Positions 59,201-64,000 of a DNA stretch of 64,000 bases are shown here, one piece after another. Position numbers and translations under genes: made by a program. Source of the DNA: CAIWHR01 sp963781285 (GTDB taxonomy: Bacteria; Pseudomonadota; Gammaproteobacteria; Burkholderiales; Casimicrobiaceae); NCBI GenBank assembly GCA_963781285.1, contig CAWAFI010000023.1:151643-215642 (forward strand), read 5' to 3'. The notes under the pieces are model-generated. The model ran no database searches. It was not told the origin of the DNA and worked only from the letters and a program-made list of their open reading frames with translations. The first letter of the stretch is position 1. Each line of letters starts with the position of its first letter.

Positions 59201-59463
59201 ACGAATCCGCAGGTGTTGCTGCCGACCGTCAGCGGGTTCGCCACTACAACGTTCGCCGGGAGCGTATCCGTGAGCCCAACGCCGGTGGCGGCCGACGGGT
59301 TCGGATTGAGCAGGACGATGGTCAGAACGGAGACCTGTCCGGCGATCACCGAATTCGGAGTGAAGCTCTTGTTGACGCCAACAGCGCCGAGCGCCGTCGA
59401 GGCGGCGAACATGATCGCCACCCCAACGCCACGGGTCCACGCTTTGGCCATCCGGTGCAACAT
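54523..59463 (-). CDS. DUF11 repeat surface protein, N-terminal part (frameshifted tail)
   Basis: The real protein part is 56311-59463, about 1050 residues: a signal peptide (GVGVAIMFAASTALGA), then modules such as NKSFTPNSVIAGQVSVLTIV and VNKSFSPTTVAVGGTSVASI, with many NPNP and TNTI motifs typical of DUF11-like adhesin stalks. In the GGCGGCGG tract at about 56305-56312 one base too many shifts the frame. The rest of this frame to 54523 is Arg-rich nonsense. Undoing the shift gives a single protein of about 2305 residues (52545-59463). The ATG at 59463 has AAGGAAGG 8 bp upstream. Confidence 0.85.
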   Translation of the reverse strand: MLHRMAKAWTRGVGVAIMFAASTALGAVGVNKSFTPNSVIAGQVSVLTIVLLNPNPSAATGVGLTDTLPANVVVANPLTVGSNTCGFVVSATPGLGPIGLSNGTIPALSGGVPGQCQVTINIVSSTPNTYLNTIAAGSVASSQGTNPQDAQATLVVSAPANITGSKIFAPTNVHGNGPVSTLTITLTNPNPVPLTNAAIIDTLPATLNIAPTPNAATTCGSGTATATASNPATIALAGGTISAGGSCTIRVDVIARNPNVFTNATPTNTIAAGALTTAEGATSPAISRTITVQTGARLAKSFAPNPIPAGGAPSTMTITIDNFNASILTPITFTDNWAATMTVSGAPSTTCSGVLTNTATSVTLTGGSLGPAPVGAGATSCTITVPVTATATTANTIPAGNFGGVAYEAASSTLTVSSITGSKAFTAPVVQTGSTTMTITLNNLSSLPATITTITDQLTTMGAGFTVPAAAVPGGTCGSSLTSPTPGTLITLAGGTIPANGSCTITLPVAISANAATGNRTNTIAVNGVVTSRGNNTTTITGSVNVQRALATAKAFNPATVQAGTKSRLTVTLTRTGGASALTNITFNDLLTTMGAGFVVAAPANAATTCTGASVTATSGATSFSMTGGSLAGGAANTSCTVALDVATPLAGPLGTHTNTIAANAVTTTEGVTNAAANANLVLAAASVTVNKSFSPTTVAVGGTSVASIQIRNNNAGAINLTGVGFTDNLPAGMVVANPPAPTFTGAGCGGATITAVNNSTTVTLSGANVNANAICTLAVTVRANVSGNLINTIPPGAIASTQGVTNPLQGTATLAATGTVNLNVTKTDGVASAVPGGTTTYTITVSNSGPNSVAGLVVNDTPPAGVTFGAWTCVPAGGAICGSGSGPISDTVSIPNGGSITYTVPATIASGAVGSITNTATLVVPGSVINTGNSSASDTDLLTPVADLAITKTDGVATIAPGSPITYTIVASNAGPSDAIGATVTDTLPAAILGATWTCVGAGGGTCPASGSGNVSVLVNLPAGATATFTVTASVSAGATGTLVNTTTITAACGRDRSGSGQQLRDRHRHTDADGGPCHHEDGRRRDDRAGVADHLHTRCEQRGAQHGNGRHGRRHGARGDSRRDVDLCGCRRWNLSGVRLRQHQCKRHPSPGRNGDVHADGHRVPGGDGDARQHGDDLGTGRRHRSEPRQQFGDGHRFARSAGVAGRGQDRRQRDVCTGEYRHLHGYGQQCRAVGRGQRHGHRRAAGGPDAHRERNLRSEWHGELRHCDGNGGANELRDDQCKHRSRRRRQPRIHRARGIRLRNDNRSARQHRECDGLRRERSGQLRQRLRQRRPQCGGDARGGENRWRVHLHAGRHGDLHRHRRKQRVFGCARRHRDRCVAGGAHADCQCDLCRERHVELRYGDRHHGTDELRHDKRARRRRWRKHDRFLDPGGVRARNDGESAGQYRHRNRRPDRRDRERLRQRHALGQRHAGGHQDRWQRDVHPGRHGDVHGHDWQYRPLGRAQRDGWRCAPRRTDAERERDLCRERHVELRHGDRHHWADELRRNGRARERRRCEHAGVHGACRIRSRVGDRPARQHGDRDGPGEWQHGQRQRQRHALAGGHARRRQDGRQRDVHAGRHRDLHGDGLQHGSLGRPERVRQ

Positions 59464-60095
59464 GCGAGCAGCCTTCCTTGTCGCGACGCTGTCGCCGCCG
59501 CAATGTTGTCGATTGCCTGGGCACGCGCGCCGCCCAGCTGGCTTTACCCCGCAGCAATCGTCATGCCTGCCGTGCGCCCGTCCCGAACTGCGCCAACCAC
59601 GGGCATTCCGACCTCCACAAAATGATCAGTTCCGGGATCTCCCAGACGCCCGTTGCGCTGATTAAACAATCATAATTAATACGCCAGGGACAGGTTTTGA
59701 CCGGCGCGTTAGCGGCGCACATTTATCGCGCGATGTGTGATCAGCTTGCGACGTAACCTCGCTGCTGGCGACGACCAGCTTGTGCGGCCAAGCTACGAAA
59801 CATGGCCTACAAGGACTTTTGATACTTGCAACAAATGCGCACCGGTTTTTATGATCGTGCAGTACAAACTGAATTTTACAACTTATCTTGCTAGGTTCGG
59901 ACTCCAGTCGAGTGTCCATAGCATCGCCATGGCGACGGCGCCCGTCACCGCGGACTGCCCCTGCGCGCGCGGGCATGCCGGACCCTTCCCCCGATCATCG
60001 ACCACGACTGGAAGGCGTAGACGCGCCGGATGGGGCGCGCGATGGTCACGCGGTTCCTGCGGACCAACGGCGATTAGGCCTGACGGGCCACGCAG
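59464..60095. other. Gene-free stretch upstream of the surface protein gene
   Basis: In 632 bp no open frame gives a recognisable protein. The part 59620-59900 is AT-richer than the genome average and includes AAACAATCATAATTAATACG at 59664-59683. It probably holds the promoter of the surface protein gene and may contain eroded accessory DNA. Confidence 0.5.
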
Positions 60096-60320
60096 TCAGG
60101 AATTACGATGCGCGGCAACGACGTCGGTCGCCGCGTCGATATTGTTCAGCGCCTCGTTGAGCATCGACAACGCGCGCTCCGTGTTGCCGGCCGCGAGTTG
60201 GTCCTTGACGTCGACAATCAATTGACGCAGCTGCTGTTCGTAGGCCTCGGCGCTTTCCAGTTCGCGGACAAGTCGCGCGAGTTCGTCTGTCTGCGCTTGG
60301 CGATCCGGATCCGCTACCAT
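60096..60320 (-). CDS. Small coiled-coil protein of unknown function
   Basis: The 74-residue product (MVADPDRQAQTDELARLVRE...) is acidic and predicted coiled coil (AYEQQLRQLIVDVKDQL, ERALSMLNEALNNIDAA). It is not recognised. The ATG at 60320 has GGGGAA upstream. An in-frame TTG at 60407 must be rejected because it lies within a tRNA fragment. It appears to be the last chromosomal gene before the integrated element. Confidence 0.6.
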   Translation of the reverse strand: MVADPDRQAQTDELARLVRELESAEAYEQQLRQLIVDVKDQLAAGNTERALSMLNEALNNIDAATDVVAAHRNS

Positions 60321-60397
60321 CTCGTATTCCCCGCTCAACGCGATTGGCCGTACCTCTGGCCGATATTGCGGCCGGTCCGCTAACTTCCTTGGTTGTT

Positions 60398-60442
60398 TGG
60401 TGGCCAAGGGCGGAATTGAACCACCGACACAAGGATTTTCAG
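60398..60442 (-). other. 3' half of tRNA-Phe: attachment-site scar of an integrated element
   Basis: On the minus strand the sequence reads from the anticodon loop to the CCA end of a tRNA-Phe: CTGAAAATCCTTGTGTC (anticodon GAA and 3' stem strand), the T arm GGTGGTTCAATTCCGCC with a perfect stem pairing, then CTTGGCC, A and CCA. The 5' half is missing: sequence before the loop (ACGTT) does not pair with TCCTT. Such lone 3' halves mark the far end of elements integrated into tRNA genes. With this orientation the element lies at higher coordinates, and an intact tRNA-Phe is expected on the minus strand beyond the window. Confidence 0.85.
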
Positions 60443-60620
60443 AACGTCTGTCAGTTAGCGGTTATTTTCTAATCAAGCTCTTGCAGCACACGCCAAGTTT
60501 CAAGAGCAGCCACGAACAGCCTAACGGTAATTGCAAAGCAGCAAACGAAGTTACGAAATGGCTACGCTGAGTACGCGCTATCGAGTTCTTGCGAAGCACA
60601 GTTCATAAATCCCGCCACCG

Positions 60621-60977
60621 TCAGGGGAGTACTGAAATGCGAGTCCGCTCGGGCTGGAGCACGACGAAGCTGCCCGTGAGCCGATCCGCGTGCTTGTGCA
60701 CCAACTCAAGCATCCGGGTCCCGATGGCTGACCGAGCGCTCGCCGGAAACCGAATCAGCACCACGCCTAGACTCTTGCTGCCAGTCGCGAACACAAGTCC
60801 GCCGAAGTCTTTGTCCTCGGTGAGCAGAATTCGGCGATCGTCTAGCGCCAGCGCGATCACACGCTCATCGTCGGCGCCTGCCGAAGCCTCTGCAACCGAT
60901 AGAACGTCGAAGCCCTCAGCCCGGAGCGCGCGAACCGCGGCGAAGTCGCAGCTCTCGTCGGCGAGAAAGCGCAACAT
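60621..60977 (-). CDS. DUF5615 PIN-like putative toxin
   Basis: The 118-residue protein starts MLRFLADESCDFAAVRALRA and has SVAEASAGADDERVIALAL, RRILLTEDKDFGGLVF. The acidic residues in ADES and TEDKDFG fit the PIN-like nuclease pattern of DUF5615. These genes pair with DUF433 antitoxin genes, and one precedes it here by 18 bp, though with a frameshift. The open frame is intact. Confidence 0.8.
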   Translation of the reverse strand: MLRFLADESCDFAAVRALRAEGFDVLSVAEASAGADDERVIALALDDRRILLTEDKDFGGLVFATGSKSLGVVLIRFPASARSAIGTRMLELVHKHADRLTGSFVVLQPERTRISVLP

Positions 60978-60995
60978 CGCAATCGTTTCGACGCA

Positions 60996-61213
60996 CTACA
61001 CAATCTCTTCGTGCGCGAGCGCCGCTGCCGCATAGGCCATTGCAGCGCGAAGATCCCCAGCCTTTAGATTGGGATAGGCGTCGAGCAGGTCCTGCTCGGT
61101 CGCACCCTCGCCCAGTTTGCGCAGAATCAGCTCGACCGTGATCCGCGTGCCGCGGATCACGGGTTTTCCAGCATGACCTTGGGGTTGACTTCGATACCTT
61201 CAGGCAGTGCCAT
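60996..61213 (-). pseudogene. DUF433 antitoxin gene with one base missing
   Basis: The 218-bp gene opens MALPEGIEVNPKVML and, one frame over, continues PVIRGTRITVELILRKLGEG then ATEQDLLDAYPNLKAGDL and ends AAALAHEEIV. Family proteins read continuously through GKPVIRGTRI. The DNA CTGGAAAACCC should be CTGGGAAAACCC, so one G is missing at about 61168-61170 (minus strand), giving a stop after 17 codons. As read, no full antitoxin is made unless translation restarts at the GTG of VIRGT. The gene is 18 bp upstream of the intact DUF5615 gene. Confidence 0.8.
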
Positions 61214-61258
61214 GACATCTTCTCCTCGATTCCATCGCCATGCGGATTGTACCGCGAT

Positions 61259-62258
61259 CTACGAGTAGCTCGACGCCCAGACGGCGCTCATGCCCCGTCG
61301 CACCCCGTGCGGGTGAATCGCAGCGCTCGAAGCCTCGGGATCAAGCTCCGGCTCGCCCTTCAGAATCGAATAAAGCCGCTGGATAGTCGAGATCACAACT
61401 TTGCTCGATGAGCCGACCGTGTTCGAGGTCAGCCGCTGGACGTTGTACAACTCGTCGAACTTCCGGTTGTCGTCCGGCGTGCGGAAACCCTGGAACTCTT
61501 TCTCGGCCTGCTCGCCGAGGTTCGCCCTGTCCACAAGGAACAGCACACGTCGTGCTCCCCCAAACTTGATGAGGCGATAGATCTCCGTGACCGCCAGCAG
61601 GGTCTTGCCGGTCCCCGTCGCCATCTGGATGAGAGCGCGTGGTCGGTCGTCGAATAGGCTCTTCTCCAGGTTGAGGATAGCCTGCACCTTGTTCGGCCAC
61701 AGGCCGGGCAACTCTACCGAGGGCATGGCCCGTAATCGTGCCCGTAGCGTGGAGGGCTTGGTGTCGGCGGTGCGGGTATGGAAGCCACCGGACTGCTTGA
61801 GCCACGCGTCGAGTGTGTCGGCGTTCAACCACTCCCGTAGTGTTTCAGGCCGGTGAAACGTAAAAACCGGGCGCGAGCGCGGTTGGGGGTCCAGCGTATT
61901 GATGAAGACGGTTTCCTCGCCGGTTGAGATGTAGGCAAACGGCAGGGGCTTCTGCGGGGCTGTCAGCGAGGCTGGCAAGCCCCCCACGTATTTCTTGGCC
62001 TGGAACTCGACGCTCGTGAACGAGTACCCCAGCGGGCTTGGCCTCCAGGACGCCAAGGGCATCGCCGTCTACAAAGAGCAGGTAGTCGACGTACCCGTGG
62101 CCCTTCTCGAGCTTGAACTCGCGGACTGCGATGCCGTCGCTCGCCCCGAGGTTCATGTCGTCGCGGTCTTGAACGAGCCAGCCAGCCTGCGCCAGCAGGG
62201 CGTGAATCTTCTCGCGGGCCTTGGCTTCAGGCGCGTTCTTGCTGCCGACTGGTGACAT
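61259..62258 (-). pseudogene. hsdR: hsdR (type I restriction endonuclease R subunit), frameshifted and truncated
   Basis: The front starts MSPVGSKNAPEAKAREKIHA and carries the nuclease motif VDYLLFVDGDALGVLEAKPA. At a run of four C (plus strand 62027-62030) one extra base shifts the frame; the second frame continues YSFTSVEFQAKKYVGGLPAS to the helicase motif I IQMATGTGKTLLAVTEIYRL. After EPELDP (about 61325) similarity ends in an unrelated tail and stop, so motif II and the rest (about 500 residues) are lost. No hsdM or hsdS is in the window. The gene cannot give a working enzyme. Confidence 0.85.
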
Positions 62259-62294
62259 AGCTCAGTTTCGCAGGGAGAACGGAATTAGAGGCCG

Positions 62295-62438
62295 TCAGAC
62301 ACGGCAGTTTATGGGCGATCCCTCCGCCTTCCTCGCCTCAACAGCGGCCTTGCCGGCCGTCTTTGCCCTTGCGGTGCGTTGGTCGCCTGTTATCGTTTCC
62401 AAGGACCGCTTGCCGCCGATGCGTCCGCCCTTCGCGCC
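62295..62438 (-). pseudogene. Fragment of a small basic GGRIGGK-type protein gene
   Basis: A 47-codon frame reads GAKGGRIGGKRSLETITGDQ and RTARAKTAGKAAVEARKAEG. It is preceded by a stop and has no ATG. The repeated Gly-Gly-Lys and Ala/Arg pattern resembles short DNA-related or hypothetical proteins common on islands. It is likely a remnant; the identity is uncertain. Confidence 0.4.
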
Positions 62439-62891
62439 CTACGGTTTGAAGAACTCAAGAAGATCGGATGGTAGCTTTTCACAGTGAGGTGGGCAAATCT
62501 GCCCGGACGATTAGTCGTCTTCAACACTCAGAACGAAGAAACCCCGTCACTCTTTGCACCCACGAGCCGGTGGCCCCCATTTAGTACGGCGGGCGTTCGG
62601 CCTTCGAAGCACTGCAACGGGGTGCTACGCACGCCGGGCCAAGGACTCCGAAGGAAGGACAAGATTTCAGGTCGTCTGCGGGGGCACCGTATAGGGATTG
62701 GTTGACGTAGACTGGGCGTTCGTAGGCGCGTTCTTGTATCAACACCGCGCTCTAAAGAAGGAGGGCCGGCGCCGGCCCATGCCGTCGGCGGCGACCCTTT
62801 TCGTGCTTTAGAATTCGATACGAATGCACCGGAAGGCGCGGCCGTAGCGCATCCGGTCGGCGCGTTCGGGCTTTCGTAAGGGAAAAGTGCC
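62439..62891. other. Gene-free stretch in the island
   Basis: In 453 bp between the small basic protein fragment and the FmdB-like gene no frame gives a recognisable product. No terminator or repeat was seen. Confidence 0.5.
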
Positions 62892-63056
62892 ATGCCTACT
62901 TACCAATACCGTTGCGAGAAGTGCGGCGAGATTTTCGACCATGCCGAACATCTCGCGGAACATGAAACCGCTCATCCGCGTTGCCCTAAGTGCGGAAGCG
63001 AAACGGTTCAGCACGTCCCAACGCATTTTATGGCGAAGACTTCGAAAAAGAGCTGA
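62892..63056 (+). CDS. FmdB-family zinc ribbon protein
   Basis: The 54-residue protein begins MPTYQYRCEKCGEIFDH and has two CxxC pairs, CEKC at residues 8-11 and CPKC at 32-35, forming a zinc ribbon. FmdB-like proteins are putative regulators of unknown targets. A clear ribosome site (AAGGGA) precedes the ATG. The end FMAKTSKKS is basic. The frame is complete, although short, and is the only undamaged rightward gene in the island part seen. Confidence 0.85.
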   Translation: MPTYQYRCEKCGEIFDHAEHLAEHETAHPRCPKCGSETVQHVPTHFMAKTSKKS

Positions 63057-63400
63057 CACCTCGGCTCATTGGCAGGTTTTCGTTTACGGTGCGGGCAGCC
63101 CAGGACGCGGTTGCGGAATTCTGGGCAAGCGCCACGAGCGTTCCCTTCGGCCAGCCGAAACACCTCATCGCTGTGCTGATTGTAGAGCGCGAGCACTTAC
63201 TGCCTACGCATCGAGAGCCGAGACAACGAACGGGCATAAGGCGGGGCACAACAGGGCCTCCGCTGCAAGCGCTGCACCAAGAAGGTGGCGGCTAAGGCGC
63301 CCGACGCGGAATGATCGCGCTACTGGTCCTGGGCGCGCATCAGGTGTCGCTTAAGGTCACGCTGCTTCGCTCGACGTCCTCGAACCAAGTGCGCCGTATT
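63057..63400. other. Gene-free stretch between FmdB-like and SIR2-like genes
   Basis: The 344 bp hold only short frames without recognisable products on either strand. Confidence 0.45.
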
Positions 63401-63826
63401 TCAGTGGCCGGCGAAGAACGTATCCCGTATTCGACGGTACTCCTCGGTTTCAGCCTGGTTGCTCGGGAAAACGTCGATCAACGGGCGCGACGCCGAGCTT
63501 ATTAAGGCCCTCCAAATGGTTACGCCATGCGGCGCCGCAAGAACGCGCGCTTTTAGGTCTGCCGTTGTGTTCCAGATGAAGACCTCAAGCCCATGGTTTT
63601 CAATAGCATCGGCAATGGAAGCGTTGACGTGCTCGTCACCAAAGCCGTACCCGGTGATCATTAGCCGGACTTCGCCCGCGGAAATTGCGCGTCTGAAGAC
63701 GTCCGCGTACCAAGACAGCAGCGGCAAAGACGCGATCTGAGCGGTTTTGTCGGTCCCCACAACCAGCACATTGCGACCGTCCGCCGAGCGCCAGTTGAAC
63801 GACCCATGCAGCTTGATGACGTTCAT
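63401..63826 (-). CDS. SIR2-like protein, C-terminal part (split gene)
   Basis: The 141-residue frame begins MNVIKLHGSFNWRS, the middle of a SIR2-like domain, and has LVVGTDKTAQIASLPLLSWY then RLMITGYGFGDEHVNASIAD (NAD-site Gly/Asp-His region) and FIWNTT. The preceding frame (63823-64000) ends at the same place and carries the missing front, so a one-base shift has split one gene. SIR2-like NADases occur in anti-phage systems such as those that deplete NAD; that role is possible but not shown here. Confidence 0.7.
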   Translation of the reverse strand: MNVIKLHGSFNWRSADGRNVLVVGTDKTAQIASLPLLSWYADVFRRAISAGEVRLMITGYGFGDEHVNASIADAIENHGLEVFIWNTTADLKARVLAAPHGVTIWRALISSASRPLIDVFPSNQAETEEYRRIRDTFFAGH

Positions 63827-64000
63827 CTGACCCCGAAGCTGCCCTGTCGCGGCGGGTCAACGACTGGCCGCATCACCAGATCAGGCGAAAAGGCGCCTAC
63901 ATTTGCACTGAACCAATTCTGACCATAAACAGGAACAAGGCCGGGTAGCGTGCCGCCGGGTGCTCCGTAGGCATGCTCGTTATAAAGGTTGCGTTCGAAG
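63823..64000 (-). pseudogene. SIR2-like protein, upstream part (partial, runs off the window)
   Basis: This 59-codon frame is open at the window edge and reads FERNLYNEHAYGAPGGTLPG then NWFSANVGAFSPDLVMRPVV, ending GSFGVR and TGA. FERNLYNEHA resembles the segment after the TNYD motif of SIR2-like proteins. Its stop overlaps the ATG of the following frame (ATGA). Joined across one missing base it leads straight into MNVIKLHGS. Confidence 0.6.

Larger units (their letters stand above)
60443..64000. mobile_element. Left end of a decayed genomic island integrated at tRNA-Phe
   Basis: Evidence: the tRNA-Phe 3' scar at its left edge, low coding density, and three genes damaged by single-base shifts (DUF433, hsdR, SIR2-like) with one truncation, next to intact small accessory genes. 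No integrase gene is in the part seen; it would be expected near the intact tRNA, right of the window. The island continues past 64000, so its total size is unknown. Confidence 0.6.

Noticed and set aside
59662..59976. A 104-codon minus-strand frame upstream of the surface protein gene
   Set aside because: Composition is unlike neighbouring genes and nothing in it is recognisable.
60321..60407. Extension of the small coiled-coil protein to a TTG at 60407
   Set aside because: The added N-terminus is translated from the tRNA-Phe CCA end and acceptor stem, so it is not a natural protein start.

Overview
The window is high-GC DNA from a betaproteobacterium, probably a Burkholderiales-like lineage. 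The evidence is the gene content and order: a PilG/H/I/J-ChpA twitching chemosensory cluster, the run yicC-gmk-rpoZ-spoT, a Ser/Thr kinase/PP2C pair beside ppk, a MaeB-type malic enzyme with a phosphotransacetylase-like tail, and a spore-coat-U-type chaperone-usher pilus. The genus cannot be fixed from this sequence.

Layout. 0.1-10.5 kb: a dienoyl-CoA isomerase-like crotonase, then the type IV pilus chemosensory operon read right to left (pilG, pilH, pilI, pilJ, and a 1938-residue chpA with several Hpt modules, a CheA core and a receiver). 10.8-20 kb: ilvA, a Ppx/GppA phosphatase, a two-gene unit that joins a PhoU-like (DUF47) protein to the ATP-grasp and phosphohistidine half of pyruvate phosphate dikinase, a YqeB-like molybdenum hydroxylase accessory protein, a DUF3562 protein, a 3' fragment of a dead corA, and sixA. 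20-25 kb: ppk, a DnaQ exonuclease, a PP2C phosphatase and a Ser/Thr kinase, all leftward. 25-32 kb: yicC, a 117-bp tandem repeat array, gmk, rpoZ, spoT and a large GH63-like glucosidase. 32-38 kb: a protein with four MshEN-like units, then a compact SCPU chaperone-usher cluster with a 168-bp foldback element at the usher stop codon. 38-47 kb: amtB, an MscS channel, grxD, and a CUT1-type ABC importer with a 2-hydroxyacid dehydrogenase. 47-52.5 kb: a folate-independent-type methionine synthase, a cold-shock gene, an AvrRpt2-like papain-fold protease with an unknown partner, and maeB. 52.5-59.5 kb: a giant surface protein (about 2300 residues) with DUF11 repeats of 399 bp and an IPTL-CTERM-like tail, broken by one frameshift.

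From about 60.4 kb to the right edge the character changes. A 3' half of a tRNA-Phe gene lies at 60398-60442 on the minus strand. This is the usual scar left at the far end of an element integrated into a tRNA gene, and it puts the element on the right. The right side is gene-sparse and decayed: a DUF433 antitoxin gene lacking one base beside an intact DUF5615 PIN-like gene, a frameshifted and truncated hsdR, a fragment of a small basic protein gene, an FmdB-like zinc ribbon, and a SIR2-like gene split in two.

How the genes fit together: the left half is rich in phosphate chemistry (Ppx/GppA, PPK1, SixA phosphohistidine phosphatase, PhoU-like protein, half-PPDK, SpoT, Ser/Thr kinase and PP2C). 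The least explained unit is the DUF47/half-PPDK pair at 14.06-17.64 kb. It retains the machinery to make a phosphohistidine but has no PEP/pyruvate domain to receive the phosphate, so its acceptor is unknown. All functions are read from sequence motifs; no database search was run.
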